Notes: generated by a model from the sequence alone, not told the origin. A stretch of DNA of 64,000 bases from JADLGL01 sp963732865 (GCA_963732865.1 CAVTBC010000001.1:496001-560000), one strand, 5' to 3'; positions 50,122-59,492 are shown, counted from the stretch's first letter. Numbers and translations are program-made.

Positions 50122-52275
50122 TTATTGGTGTGCGAGCACGGCCAGCAGCAGCAACGCCACGATATTGGTGATCTTGATCATCGGGTTCACGGCCGGGCCT
50201 GCGGTGTCCTTGTAGGGATCACCGACGGTGTCACCGGTGACGGCCGCCTTATGCGCTTCCGATCCCTTGCCGCCGAGATGGCCATCTTCGATGTATTTCT
50301 TGGCGTTGTCCCACGCGCCGCCGCCGGCCGTCATCGAAATGGCGACGAAGAGGCCGGTGACGATGACGCCGAGCAGCATGGCGCCAACCGCCGAGAAAGC
50401 CGCGGTCTTGCCATCGATGCCGCCACCGGCGACCCAATAGATCAGGAAGAAGACCACGATCGGCGACAGCACCGGCAGCAGCGACGGCACGATCATTTCG
50501 CGGATCGCCGCCTTGGTCAGCAGATCAACGCCCTTGGCGTAGTCCGGCTTCTCGGTGCCCTGCATGATCCCCGGCTTCTCCTTGAACTGCCGACGCACCT
50601 CCTCGACGATTGCCGAGGCCGCGCGCCCAACCGCCGTCATAGCGATGCCGCCGAACAGGAACGGCAAGAGGCCACCAACCAGGAGGCCGGCCACGACATA
50701 AGGATTGGACAGCGAGAAGGTCAGCGCCTGAAGTCCGTCGAAGAACGGATATTCGGCGGGGTTGGCGGTGAAGTAGGTCAGGTCCGAGGTGTAGGCGGCG
50801 AACAGTACGAGCGCGCCCAGTCCGGCCGACCCAATGGCATAGCCCTTGGTGACGGCCTTGGTGGTGTTGCCGACCGCATCGAGCGCGTCGGTGGTCTTAC
50901 GCACCTCGGCGGGAAGGTCCGCCATTTCGGCAATGCCGCCGGCGTTGTCGGTGACCGGGCCAAAAGCGTCGAGCGCGACGACCATGCCGGCGAGCGACAA
51001 CATCGTGGTCACCGAGATGGCGATGCCAAACAAGCCCGCCAGATTGTATGTCACGAGGATGCCGATGATGATCACCAGCGCCGGCAGTGCGGTGGCCTCC
51101 AGCGAGATCGCCAGGCCCTGAATCACGTTCGTGCCATGCCCGGTCGCGGAGGCGCGGGCGATGGACTGGACCGGCCGGTAATTGGTGCCGGTGTAGTACT
51201 CAGTGATCCAGATGATGAGGCCGGTTACAGCGAGGCCGGTGAGACCGCAGAGGAAGAGATCGAGACCGGTGAAGGTCACGCCTGCCTGCGTCGTCATATC
51301 GTCGCCGAAGCCGAGGATCGCGCCAGTGACCAGCGCCAGCGTGCCCACGGACAGGACGGCCGTGACGAGGAAGCCCTTGTAAAGCGCTCCCATGATCGAA
51401 CCCGACCGCCCGAGGCGCACGAAGAACGTGCCGGCGATCGAGGTGATGATTGAGGAAGCGGCAATCGCCAGCGGGTAGATCATCAGGTCTTCCGGGCTGA
51501 CGCCGTCGGGAAGAATGACGCCGCCGCCGGTGAAGAAGATCGAGGCGAGAACGATGGTCGCGACAACGGTCACGGCATAGGTCTCGAAGAGGTCCGCGGC
51601 CATGCCGGCGCAGTCGCCGACATTGTCGCCCACATTATCAGCGATCGTGGCCGGGTTGCGGGGATCGTCCTCGGGAATGCCTGCCTCGACCTTGCCGACG
51701 AGATCGCCACCGACATCCGCACCCTTGGTGAAGATGCCGCCGCCGAGACGGGCAAAGATCGAGATGAGCGAGGCACCGAAGCCGAGCGCCACAAGCGCAT
51801 CGACAACCTCGCGACTGGCGGGCTCATAATTGAGGATCTGGGTGAGAACCCAGTAGTAAACCGTGACGCCGAGAAGGGCCAAGCCGGCGACCAGCATGCC
51901 GGTGATGGCGCCGGAGCGGAAGGCGATCTCAAGGCCTGCGGCAAGGCTGCGGCTCGCCGCCTGGGCCGTGCGCACATTGGCGCGGACCGAGACGTTCATG
52001 CCGATGAAGCCGGCGGCGCCGGACAGGATCGCGCCGATCAGGAACCCGACCGCTACCGCGAAACCGAGGAGCCAAGCGCCTAGCGCAAAGATCAGAATGC
52101 CGACGATCGCAATCGTCGTGTATTGCCGGGTCAGGTAGGCTGTCGCGCCTTCCTGGATGAAGCCGGCAATCTCCTGCATCCGCGCGTTGCCGGCATCAGC
52201 TGCCAGAACCATGCGTGATGCCCAGACGCCATATCCGACGGCAATTAGGCCGGCGACAATAATCGCATAAACCAC
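50122..52275 (-). CDS. hppA: membrane-bound proton-translocating pyrophosphatase, K+-independent type
   Basis: 717 residues from GTG at 52275, the only start codon close to the usual N-terminus and with a G-run upstream; the longer upstream frame has no family character. Sixteen hydrophobic segments. The PPi site is GADVGGDLVGKVE, with DDPRNPATIADNVGDNVGDCAGMAADLFE carrying the Mg-PPi Asp/Asn residues. GNTTKAVTKGYAIGSAGLGALVLFAAY holds a Lys where K+-dependent enzymes have Ala, so the enzyme is predicted not to need potassium. It couples PPi cleavage to proton pumping across the inner membrane. It is at the end of this gene set and transcribed toward bamE. Confidence 0.93.
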   Translation of the reverse strand: MVYAIIVAGLIAVGYGVWASRMVLAADAGNARMQEIAGFIQEGATAYLTRQYTTIAIVGILIFALGAWLLGFAVAVGFLIGAILSGAAGFIGMNVSVRANVRTAQAASRSLAAGLEIAFRSGAITGMLVAGLALLGVTVYYWVLTQILNYEPASREVVDALVALGFGASLISIFARLGGGIFTKGADVGGDLVGKVEAGIPEDDPRNPATIADNVGDNVGDCAGMAADLFETYAVTVVATIVLASIFFTGGGVILPDGVSPEDLMIYPLAIAASSIITSIAGTFFVRLGRSGSIMGALYKGFLVTAVLSVGTLALVTGAILGFGDDMTTQAGVTFTGLDLFLCGLTGLAVTGLIIWITEYYTGTNYRPVQSIARASATGHGTNVIQGLAISLEATALPALVIIIGILVTYNLAGLFGIAISVTTMLSLAGMVVALDAFGPVTDNAGGIAEMADLPAEVRKTTDALDAVGNTTKAVTKGYAIGSAGLGALVLFAAYTSDLTYFTANPAEYPFFDGLQALTFSLSNPYVVAGLLVGGLLPFLFGGIAMTAVGRAASAIVEEVRRQFKEKPGIMQGTEKPDYAKGVDLLTKAAIREMIVPSLLPVLSPIVVFFLIYWVAGGGIDGKTAAFSAVGAMLLGVIVTGLFVAISMTAGGGAWDNAKKYIEDGHLGGKGSEAHKAAVTGDTVGDPYKDTAGPAVNPMIKITNIVALLLLAVLAHQ

Positions 52276-52577
52276 TTCTCGTACCCCCCGATTGGACCAG
52301 GCGCGCGGCGCGGTTTGCTGACGCCGGCTGGCGTTTTTTGTGTTGAGGAAATGGGCCGTCCCCGGCGGCCCGGATTGATTTGCGCGCCCGGTATGACGCG
52401 CGGGGTTTGGTACGTCAAGATGTCGCACCGGGCCGCAGAGCGCTTTAACCCCTAGTATTTTCTTGGGTTTTGCCAACGGAGCGGCGTCCTGCGTTTCAGT
52501 GTCGCACCAGTTCGCGCCGCGACGGAAGGATGCCGGATTTCTTCTCGCCCCCGACTGTCGATTCCGGCCGTGTCCGA
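52276..52577. other. intergenic region between hppA and the FAD oxidase gene
   Basis: About 300 nt divergent space. It holds an ACGCC-GGCT-GGCGT stem followed by T6 on the plus strand (52321-52339), but no plus-strand gene precedes it, so I do not call a terminator. No frame with support. Confidence 0.35.
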
Positions 52578-52595
52578 TCGTCATAGTAGTGACGA
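52578..52595. promoter_or_regulatory. TCGTCA-TAGTAG-TGACGA inverted repeat upstream of the FAD oxidase
   Basis: A perfect 6-bp inverted repeat with a 6-nt spacer, 24 nt before the start codon, followed by the half-site CGATGACG. This is a plausible operator for a dimeric repressor; no regulator gene is adjacent. Confidence 0.45.
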
Positions 52596-52618
52596 AATCA
52601 CGATGACGGAGTTCCCCG

Positions 52619-54004
52619 ATGCAATCCAAGACGGCATTAGACCAACGCGCCCTCGCCGGCCTTCGCAGTGCAATCGCCGGCCGTTTGATCACCGCGGACG
52701 ACGCCGAATACGACCACATTCGCGCGATCATGTATGGCGGCTTCGACCGCCGTCCTGCGGCCGTCATTCGCGCTGCCACCGCCGCGGACGTGGCGGCGGC
52801 CATTCGCTTCGCCCTCCACCGGGGCGCCGAGCTTGCCGTACGCAGCGGCGGCCATAGCGTCGCCGGGCACAGCGCGACGGAAGGCGGTATCGTCATCGAT
52901 CTGCGTGAGATGAAGGCGCTCGACATCGACAAGCGGTCGCGCACGGCCTGGGCCGAAACCGGCCTGACCGCGAGCGAGTTCACGGCAGCGACGGCGAAGC
53001 ACGGCCTCGCCGTCGGATTCGGCGACGCCGGCTCGGTGGGCATCGGCGGGATCACGCTCGGCGGCGGCGTTGGCTTTCTCGTGCGGAAGTTCGGACTGAC
53101 GATCGATTCGCTGCTGGCGGCAGAGATCGTGGTCGCCAACGGCGATATACTGAGCGTCGACGCGGACAGCCATCCGGATCTGTTCTGGGCGATCCGCGGC
53201 GGCGGCGGGAATTTCGGCGTGGTGACGCGCCTGCAGTTTCAGCTGCACGAGGTCGGCCAGATCGTCGGCGGCATGCTGATACTGCCGGCGACGGCAGCGA
53301 CGATCGCGGGCTTCATCGCCGCAGCCGAGGCCGCGCCCGAGGACCTGTCGGCCATCGCCAATATCATGCCGGCGCCGCCAATGCCTTTCGTGCCCGCCGA
53401 GGTGCATGGGAAGCCGATCATCATGGGATTGTTCGCCTATGCCGGTGACGTGGTGGCCGGCCAAAGCGCGATCGAACCGTTCAGGCAGCTTGCCACCCCC
53501 CTTGCCGACATGGTGCGCCCGATGCTGTTGCCGGAGCTCTATCCGCCAGAGGACCCGAACTACCACCCGACCGCGGTTTCGCGAACGATGTTCACCGACA
53601 GTGTGGACCATGCCGTTGCAACGGAGATTCTCGAACAACTCAACGCCTCGGACGCCAAGCTGCGCGTTGCGCAGTTGCGCGTGCTTGGCGGCGCGGCGGC
53701 CCGCATCCCCGTCGATGCGACGGCCTACGCCCACCGCGCCAGGAAGATCATGGTGAATGTCGCCGCCTTCTATGACGGCCCCGATGATCGTCTGCACAAG
53801 GACGCGTGGTGCCAGGACTTCGCCGACGCGCTGCGCCAGAGCGACGGCGGCGCCTATGTGAACTTCCTCGGCGACGTTGGGGCCGAGCGCATCCGCGCCG
53901 CCTATCCCGGGAAAACATGGGACCGCCTTCGCGCCATCAAGGGCCGCTACGACCCCACCAATCTCTTCCGGCTGAATCAGAACATTCCGCCGCTCGTCGC
54001 CTGA
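52619..54004 (+). CDS. FAD-linked oxidoreductase, berberine-bridge enzyme type
   Basis: 461 residues from ATG at 52619, with GGAG 7 nt before it. FAD_binding_4 domain: AVIRAATAADVAAAIRFALHRGAELAVRSGGHSVAGHS with His79 in the position of the 8-alpha-histidyl FAD bond, GDAGSVGIGGITLGGGVGFLVRKFGLTID, GGGGNFGVVT. The second cysteinyl attachment Cys of plant BBE is absent (Ala/Gly at that position), so only single covalent FAD is expected. The BBE C-terminal motif YVNFLGDVGAERIRAAYPGKTWDRLRAIKGRYDPTNLFRLNQNI is present. Probably oxidises a sugar or alcohol. It converges with the MFS gene. Confidence 0.9.
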   Translation: MQSKTALDQRALAGLRSAIAGRLITADDAEYDHIRAIMYGGFDRRPAAVIRAATAADVAAAIRFALHRGAELAVRSGGHSVAGHSATEGGIVIDLREMKALDIDKRSRTAWAETGLTASEFTAATAKHGLAVGFGDAGSVGIGGITLGGGVGFLVRKFGLTIDSLLAAEIVVANGDILSVDADSHPDLFWAIRGGGGNFGVVTRLQFQLHEVGQIVGGMLILPATAATIAGFIAAAEAAPEDLSAIANIMPAPPMPFVPAEVHGKPIIMGLFAYAGDVVAGQSAIEPFRQLATPLADMVRPMLLPELYPPEDPNYHPTAVSRTMFTDSVDHAVATEILEQLNASDAKLRVAQLRVLGGAAARIPVDATAYAHRARKIMVNVAAFYDGPDDRLHKDAWCQDFADALRQSDGGAYVNFLGDVGAERIRAAYPGKTWDRLRAIKGRYDPTNLFRLNQNIPPLVA

Positions 54005-54008
54005 CCGC

Positions 54009-55247
54009 TCAGGCGACGAGTCGTCTGCGGCCGGTCAGAACAAGCCAGAACAGCGCGGCGAGCACGATGGCGACCACCGGCATGACGATGACGTTGATCG
54101 TGTGCCAGCCGGACGTCGCCAGAATCTGCCCGGAAAAGAAGGAAGCCAGCGCCACGGTGCCGAAGACGATGAGGTCGTTGAAGCCCTCCACACGCCCCCG
54201 TTCGGACGGTCGATAGGTGTCGGTCAGCATCGCCGTCGCGCCGACGAAGGAGAAGTTCCAGCCAACGCCAAGCAGGATGAGCATGCTCCAATAATGCAGA
54301 AGCTCAATCCCGGCGATGCCGACCAGCGCGGACACGATGAGCAAAAGCAACCCCGTGGCGACGATCGTCTCCTTGCCGAAACGGCGGATCAGCCGGCCGG
54401 TGATGAGGCTTGGCGCGAACATGGCGATGACATGCCACTGGATGCCCAGCACCGCCTCGGATTGGGTGTGATGGCTGCCGACCATAGCCAGCGGCGCCGC
54501 CGTCATGACGAAAGACATGAGGGCGAAGGACGCCGCCGCGCACAGAAGGGCCACCATGAAACGGGGCTGACTGGCGATCTCCCGCAGCGGCCGCGCGGCC
54601 TCAGCTTTCTGCACCACGGCCGCGGCAATCGCCGCAGCCGTCGGGCGGGGCGGGAAGCGCAGGCTGCGCAGGATTGCAAAGCCGATCACCGCGATGATCG
54701 CCAGCGCGATGAATGCCCCGGCATAGGGGACCGGATCGAATAAGTCGCGGGTGTAGAGGACGATCTGCGGCGCGAGCAGCGCGGTGACCACGCCACCAAT
54801 CATGATGCGCGAGATGGCAACGCTGCGGAAATCGGGCGGCACCAATTCGGCCGCGGCGAAGCGATATTGCTGCACGAAGGAATTGGCGAACCCGACCAGC
54901 AACAGACCGATGATAAGGAGCGTGAATGACCCCGCCCACATCGCGCCCGCTGCTAACAGGCCGCCGGCGATGGCAAAGCCGGTGCCCGACAAGAGCCCAT
55001 TGCGGCGTCCCAGGCGCTGCATCAACAAAGCCGCCGGAACCGCACCCATGGCGAGCCCGACGGCCATGCCGGATACCGGCAGGGTCGCCAACGTCTTGTC
55101 GTCGCCCAGAAGATAGGAACCAGCAAGGCCGCCGATGGTGATCGCCATCACCGTGCCGGAGCCGTTCAGCGCCTGCGCCGCCAGAAGTACCCACGTGTTG
55201 CGGAGGCCTTGGGCGGTGGGAACGGACGTTGAACCAGCCCCACTCAC
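54009..55247 (-). CDS. major facilitator superfamily transporter
   Basis: 412 residues from GTG at 55247, overlapping the thiL stop by 4 nt (GTGA). Twelve hydrophobic segments. The MFS motif A is degenerate (MQRLGRRNGLLSGTG), and after TM10 the sequence TYRPSERGRVEGFNDLIVFGTVALASFFSGQ is typical of a YajR/UhpC-like group of uncharacterised exporters. The substrate is unknown. The overlap with thiL suggests co-transcription with the riboflavin/thiamine gene string, but this may be by position only. Confidence 0.88.
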   Translation of the reverse strand: MSGAGSTSVPTAQGLRNTWVLLAAQALNGSGTVMAITIGGLAGSYLLGDDKTLATLPVSGMAVGLAMGAVPAALLMQRLGRRNGLLSGTGFAIAGGLLAAGAMWAGSFTLLIIGLLLVGFANSFVQQYRFAAAELVPPDFRSVAISRIMIGGVVTALLAPQIVLYTRDLFDPVPYAGAFIALAIIAVIGFAILRSLRFPPRPTAAAIAAAVVQKAEAARPLREIASQPRFMVALLCAAASFALMSFVMTAAPLAMVGSHHTQSEAVLGIQWHVIAMFAPSLITGRLIRRFGKETIVATGLLLLIVSALVGIAGIELLHYWSMLILLGVGWNFSFVGATAMLTDTYRPSERGRVEGFNDLIVFGTVALASFFSGQILATSGWHTINVIVMPVVAIVLAALFWLVLTGRRRLVA

Positions 55248-56227
55248 GGACCTTGCCCAACGAAATGATCATAGGCTGTCTGTTTGAAGGTCATGCTGCG
55301 CCCCATTCTATCGATGAAGGCAGCCCCCGCGCCGACAGTGATCTGTCCAATCGCCGTCAAGCCTACACCCGTCTCCACGGCGGCTGCCAACAGGCCGGCT
55401 GCGGTGCCTGCCCGGACGGTCAGGAGGATTTCATAGTCGTCGCCGCCGGTGAGGACCATCTCGAGCAAACCGGGGTCGCTCTGCACGGCTGCACGCGCTG
55501 CGGAGGAAAGCGGCACGGCGGCCACGTCAATCTCAGCGGCTAGGCCAGACGCCGCGCACAGCTTGACGAGATCGCCGGCCAGCCCATCGGAGACATCCAT
55601 CGCGGCGCTGGCGTGGCGGCGCAGCACCGGCGCCAGAGCCAGCCGCGGCTCGGGGTAGAGGTAACGCTGACGGAGGTAATCGCTGTCCGCAGCGGAGCCG
55701 AGCGTCCTGCCCTTGCGCGCCAGCAGACCGAGCGCTGCGTCGCCGATCGTGCCGGTTACGAAGATCACGTCGCCGACCTGCGCCGTGGAGCGCCGCACCA
55801 TCGCCCCGGCAGGCACGCTGCCGAAGGCGGTGACGGCGATGACGATCCCGCCGCCGCTGCGCGTTGTGTCGCCACCGACGAGGCGGATGCCGAAGCGCTC
55901 CTGATCGGCGGCAAGCCCGGCCGCGAACCGGGCAACCCAGGCCTCGTCGCAGGAATCACTCAGGCCAAGCGCCAGCGTGTAGCCGACCGGCTCAGCGCCC
56001 TTGGCGGCAAGGTCGGAAAGGTTGACGCGCAGCGCCTTGGCGGCAATCGCCTCCGGCGCATCGTCGAGAAAATGAACGCCCTCGGCGACCATGTCGCTGG
56101 TGACCACCAATTCACGGCCGGGCGCGGGCGCAAGGATCGCGGCATCGTCGACAAGGCCAAGGCCTTGCGGCCCAGCCAGCGGCAGGAAATAGCGATGGAT
56201 CAGCTCATGCTCGGGCGCCTGAGCCAT
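55244..56227 (-). CDS. thiL: thiamine-monophosphate kinase
   Basis: 327 residues. PurM-like ATP-binding fold with GLVDDAAILAPAPGRELVVTSDMVAEGVHFLDDA, RVNLSDLAAKGAEPVGYTLALGLSD and GDTTRSGGGIVIAVTAFGSVPAGAMVRRSTAQVGDVIFVTG (metal-binding Asp residues and the G-rich loop). SDGLAGDLVKLCAASGLAAEI and TGGDDYEILLTV are the remaining signature segments. Phosphorylates thiamine monophosphate to the pyrophosphate. It lies 9 nt after nusB on the same strand, the usual order, and is the last housekeeping gene before the MFS transporter. Confidence 0.95.
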   Translation of the reverse strand: MAQAPEHELIHRYFLPLAGPQGLGLVDDAAILAPAPGRELVVTSDMVAEGVHFLDDAPEAIAAKALRVNLSDLAAKGAEPVGYTLALGLSDSCDEAWVARFAAGLAADQERFGIRLVGGDTTRSGGGIVIAVTAFGSVPAGAMVRRSTAQVGDVIFVTGTIGDAALGLLARKGRTLGSAADSDYLRQRYLYPEPRLALAPVLRRHASAAMDVSDGLAGDLVKLCAASGLAAEIDVAAVPLSSAARAAVQSDPGLLEMVLTGGDDYEILLTVRAGTAAGLLAAAVETGVGLTAIGQITVGAGAAFIDRMGRSMTFKQTAYDHFVGQGP

Positions 56228-56236
56228 TTCGCCGGC

Positions 56237-56722
56237 CTAAGCGCCGCCCCGCGCGGCAGCCTGAACGAATTCGGCCGGCCGCAATTGCCGCGCCAGATTG
56301 TCGAGGACGGCATTGACCATGCCCGGTTCGTCACCGCCCTCGAAGAAGGCCTTGGCGATATCGACATATTCGTTGATGACGACGCGGGCCGGCACGTCGG
56401 ACCGCGAGAGCAGCTCCCAGGCGGCTGAGCGGAGAACCGCGCGCAGCGTCACGTCGAGGCGGGCCAGGGGCCAGCCGGTGACAAGCGCCATGTGAATCTT
56501 AGGGTCGAGCTCGCGCTGCTCGTTGACGACGCCGGTCACCAGCGCCGAGAAGAATGGCTGGTCGGCATCGCGATAGCGCACGCCATCGAGTTCCTGCCCG
56601 AGACGCCAGGTCTCGAACTCCTCGACGACTTCGTTCAGCGACGCGCCGCCGACATCCATCTGATAGAGCGCTTGAACGGCGGCAAGCCGCGCCGCACTTT
56701 TTGCTTCGGTCTTGCTGGCCAC
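56237..56722 (-). CDS. nusB: transcription antitermination factor NusB
   Basis: 161 residues. ARLAAVQALYQMDVGGASLNEVVEEFE, FFSALVTGVVNEQRELDPKIHMAL, LDVTLRAVLRSAAWELLSRSDVPARVVINEYVDIAKAFFEGGDEPGMVNAVLDNLARQLR matches the all-helical NusB core. With NusE (S10) it binds boxA RNA. A short C-terminal tail (PAEFVQAAARGGA) is normal in alphaproteobacteria. 6 nt after ribH. Confidence 0.95.
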   Translation of the reverse strand: MASKTEAKSAARLAAVQALYQMDVGGASLNEVVEEFETWRLGQELDGVRYRDADQPFFSALVTGVVNEQRELDPKIHMALVTGWPLARLDVTLRAVLRSAAWELLSRSDVPARVVINEYVDIAKAFFEGGDEPGMVNAVLDNLARQLRPAEFVQAAARGGA

Positions 56723-56728
56723 GCGCCG

Positions 56729-57172
56729 CTAGCCTCGCTGCTGCAGGGTGCGCCGAAACTCGATCATGGCGAGCGCCGCCTTGGCGGCGCCGCCGCCCTT
56801 GTCCTTTTCCGTCACGCGGGCCCGCGCCCAAGCCTGCTCCCGGTTCTCCACTGTCAGGATACCGTTGCCGACCGCCAGCTTGTGCGCCACGGCAAGGTCC
56901 GTGATCGCCCTGGCGGACTGTTCGGCGACGATGTCGTAATGCGAGGTCTCGCCGCGAATGACGCAGCCGAGCATCACATAGCCGTCGTGATCGGCTGGGC
57001 GCACATCAATGGCCATCGCCAGCGCCGCGGGAAGCTCGAGGACGCCCGGGACCGACATCCGGTCGTGGGTCGCGCCGGCAGCCGCAAGCGCCGCCGCTGC
57101 GCCGGCAACGAGTTCGTCGGCGAGATCGTCATAAAACCGCGCGTCGATGACGAGCAGATGCGGAGCGGCCAT
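56729..57172 (-). CDS. ribH: 6,7-dimethyl-8-ribityllumazine synthase
   Basis: 147 residues from ATG at 57172, with GGAAGAG upstream; longer upstream frame dropped. HLLVIDARFYDDLADELVAGAAAALAAAG, VPGVLELPAALAMA and VMLGCVIRGETSHYDIVAEQSARAITDLAVAHKLAVGNGILTVENREQAWARA make the lumazine synthase core (catalytic His in the TSHYD region). Joins the pyrimidinedione with 3,4-dihydroxybutanone phosphate in riboflavin synthesis. Stands between ribE and nusB. Confidence 0.95.
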   Translation of the reverse strand: MAAPHLLVIDARFYDDLADELVAGAAAALAAAGATHDRMSVPGVLELPAALAMAIDVRPADHDGYVMLGCVIRGETSHYDIVAEQSARAITDLAVAHKLAVGNGILTVENREQAWARARVTEKDKGGGAAKAALAMIEFRRTLQQRG

Positions 57173-57237
57173 TCGTCTCTTCCGTGAGTGATGCGGCCTG
57201 ACCAATCACGCGGCCGCCCGATTGTCCAGTTCAGCGC

Positions 57238-57840
57238 TCAGCTTTGGCCGCTCAAGCGGGCGACGTAGCGTGCGACAAGATCGACTTCGAGATTGACCGC
57301 GTCCCCCGGCCGCCGGTCAGCCCATGTCGTCACGGCCAGCGTATGCGGGATCAGGTGGCAGTCGAAGACGGCGCCGTCGACCGCGTTGACGGTCAGCGAC
57401 GTGCCGTCGAGGGCAACGGAGCCCTTCGTTGCGATGAAACGGGCGAGATCGGCGGGCGCTTCGAAACGGAAGGCGACCGTCTCGCCGAAATCCTGCCGGC
57501 TCAGAATGGTCGCGAGGCCGTCAATGTGGCCGCTCACCCAATGGCCGCCGAGCTCGTCACCGACGCGGAGCGAGCGCTCCAGATTGACGCGCGTGCCCAC
57601 GCGCCAGCCGCCGGCCGTGGTCAGGCGAAGCGTTTCCGGCCCGAGATCGGCGGAAAGGCCCAATTGGTCGCCCACCCTCGCCGCCTCGGTCACGGTGAGG
57701 CAGATACCGGCGAGGGCGACCGAAGCGCCGATTTCCGGCAGATCGCCGTCGGCGGGCGCTTCAACCACGATGCGGGTTACGTCGCCCTGCGGTTCAATCG
57801 AGGCGATACGGCCGACAGCCGTGACGATACCGGTGAACAT
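57238..57840 (-). CDS. ribE: riboflavin synthase, alpha subunit
   Basis: 200 residues. Two related barrels: MFTGIVTAVGRIASIEPQGDVTRIVVEAPAD with DIGASVALAGICLTVTE, then SLRVGDELGGHWVSGHIDGLATI and TKGSVALDGTSLTVNAVDGAVFDCHLIPHTL. The duplicated (S/A)VA(V/L)xGxCLTV signature is clear. It dismutates lumazine into riboflavin. Overlaps the ribD stop by one base (57840), so the two are translationally linked. Confidence 0.95.
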   Translation of the reverse strand: MFTGIVTAVGRIASIEPQGDVTRIVVEAPADGDLPEIGASVALAGICLTVTEAARVGDQLGLSADLGPETLRLTTAGGWRVGTRVNLERSLRVGDELGGHWVSGHIDGLATILSRQDFGETVAFRFEAPADLARFIATKGSVALDGTSLTVNAVDGAVFDCHLIPHTLAVTTWADRRPGDAVNLEVDLVARYVARLSGQS

Positions 57841-58979
57841 CAGCGGGTCCGGAGATAGCGGCGCAGGCGGTCGTCGCCGACCACTGCATCGTCGATCAGG
57901 CGATAGCGCGGGCTCCGCTCCACCGCCGACAATGCCTGCCCCGACAGGGCGCGAACACCGTTAGGCCCGACAATGACGGGCGCCCGGAAGAATAGAACCT
58001 CGTCGGGAAGATCGAGCGATACGAGGCCCGCGGCGATCTTGGCCCCGCCCTCCACCAAGACGCGGGTGCGCCCGTCCTCGGCGAGACGCGCGAAGACCGC
58101 GTTGAGGTCAATGCCGCCGGAACCGGCGCCGACGCGCTTGACGACAACGCCGACGGCCTCAAGCGCCGCGACCCGGCCCGCATCGGCGCTCTCCCCAACC
58201 ATCAGCCAGAAGGCAACCTCGCGCGCCGTCTTGACGAGATTGGCATCGAGCGAGATGCGTGCCTCGCTATCGACTACGACGCGCACAGGCTGCGGATCGG
58301 GCAGCGGTGGTCGGCGGATCGTCAGACGCGGATCATCGACGATGACCGTACCCAGGCCCACGAGGATCGCGTCATATTCGGCGCGCATGGCCTGAACGCG
58401 CTCGAAGGCCGGGCGGCCCGTGACCATCATGCGCTCGCCGTCGCCGCGGCCGATCATGCCGTCAGCGGAGATGGCCAGCTTCAGGGTGATCCAGGGCCGG
58501 CCCTTGGTGATGCGCGCGATATGGCCGCCATGCGCAATCGCTGCCTCCGCTTCAAGCACCCCGGTGGTCACCTCGATGCCCGCCGTCTTGAGCATGGCGA
58601 GGCCCTTGCCGGACACGCGGGGGTCGGGGTCCGTCATTGTCGTGACGACACGGGCCACGCCCGCCTCGATCAGCGCGTTGGCGCAAGGCGGCGTCTGGCC
58701 GGTGTGGCTGCAAGGTTCGAGCGTGACATAGGCGGTGGCGCCGCGCGCCGCCTCGCCTGCCTGCGCCAGCGCTAGGACTTCCGCATGCGGCCTGCCGCCA
58801 ACCGCGGTCCAGCCGCGACCAACGACGCGCGGGCCGCCCGTGTCGGGGCGCACGATGAGAGCGCCGACGGCGGGATTGGGGCTGGTGCGGCCGAGATTGC
58901 GCCGGCCGAGCCGCAACGCCGCCGCCATCAAGCGGCGGTCGAGTTCCGGATCGGCGGGCTGGCTAACTGGGCTTGTCAT
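57840..58979 (-). CDS. ribD: bifunctional riboflavin deaminase/reductase
   Basis: 379 residues from ATG at 58979. Deaminase part: HAE at 65-67, PCSHTGQTPPC with the zinc Cys90 and Cys99, followed by the reductase domain RPWITLKLAISADGMIGRGDGERMMVTG, YDAILVGLGTVIVDDPRLTIR and VLVEGGAKIAAGLVSLDLPDEVLFFRAPVIVG. It performs the second and third steps from the GTP cyclohydrolase II product. Starts inside the 3' end of nrdR (17-nt overlap). Confidence 0.93.
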   Translation of the reverse strand: MTSPVSQPADPELDRRLMAAALRLGRRNLGRTSPNPAVGALIVRPDTGGPRVVGRGWTAVGGRPHAEVLALAQAGEAARGATAYVTLEPCSHTGQTPPCANALIEAGVARVVTTMTDPDPRVSGKGLAMLKTAGIEVTTGVLEAEAAIAHGGHIARITKGRPWITLKLAISADGMIGRGDGERMMVTGRPAFERVQAMRAEYDAILVGLGTVIVDDPRLTIRRPPLPDPQPVRVVVDSEARISLDANLVKTAREVAFWLMVGESADAGRVAALEAVGVVVKRVGAGSGGIDLNAVFARLAEDGRTRVLVEGGAKIAAGLVSLDLPDEVLFFRAPVIVGPNGVRALSGQALSAVERSPRYRLIDDAVVGDDRLRRYLRTR

Positions 58980-59463
58980 CGAACTCAGGCATCTCCAGCG
59001 CGGGGCCGGCGCCATCGCCCGACAATTCGCCGAGCAACGTCTCGAAATCCTTGGCCTCGCGGAAGTTACGATAGACCGAGGCGAAGCGGACATAGGCGAC
59101 ATCGTCGAGCCGCTTCAGGCCCTCCATCACCAGGAGGCCGATCTGATCGGCCGGGATCTCCGCCTCGCCGGCGCTCTCAAGCTGGCGGACGATGCCATTG
59201 AGCATGCGCTCGACGCGATCCGGATCGACCTGCCGCTTGCGCAGCGCCACCTGGACGGAACGCATCAGCTTGTCGCGGTCGAAGGGTACCCGCCGGCCGC
59301 TGCGCTTCACGACCGTCAGCTCGCGCAGCTGGATGCGCTCAAAGGTCGTGAAACGTCCCCCACAATCGGCGCAAACCCGCCGCCGCCGGATCGACGTGTT
59401 GTCGCCGGACGGCCGGGAGTCCTTCACCTGGGTGTCGTCGCTGCCGCAATAGGGGCACCGCAT
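58963..59463 (-). CDS. nrdR: transcriptional repressor NrdR
   Basis: 166 residues. Zn ribbon with Cys3, Cys6, Cys31 and Cys34 (MRCPYCGSDD..., CADCGGRFTTFE), then the ATP-cone domain VVKRSGRRVPFDRDKLMRSVQVALRKRQVDPDRVERMLNGI. It senses ATP/dATP and represses ribonucleotide reductase genes. It lies 29 nt after glyA and overlaps ribD, the usual glyA-nrdR-ribD order. C-terminal tail of about 15 residues varies between species. Confidence 0.95.
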   Translation of the reverse strand: MRCPYCGSDDTQVKDSRPSGDNTSIRRRRVCADCGGRFTTFERIQLRELTVVKRSGRRVPFDRDKLMRSVQVALRKRQVDPDRVERMLNGIVRQLESAGEAEIPADQIGLLVMEGLKRLDDVAYVRFASVYRNFREAKDFETLLGELSGDGAGPALEMPEFDDKPS

Positions 59464-59492
59464 GTCGGCCTCCGCCGGCTAGGGCCAATCGT

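Noticed and set aside
52321..52339. ACGCC-GGCT-GGCGT hairpin followed by T6
   Set aside because: It looks like a plus-strand terminator, but no plus-strand gene lies upstream of it before bamE, and hppA runs the other way.
52276..53139. Long N-terminal extension of the pyrophosphatase frame
   Set aside because: It overlaps the divergent oxidase gene and has no family character; GTG at 52275 gives the normal N-terminus.
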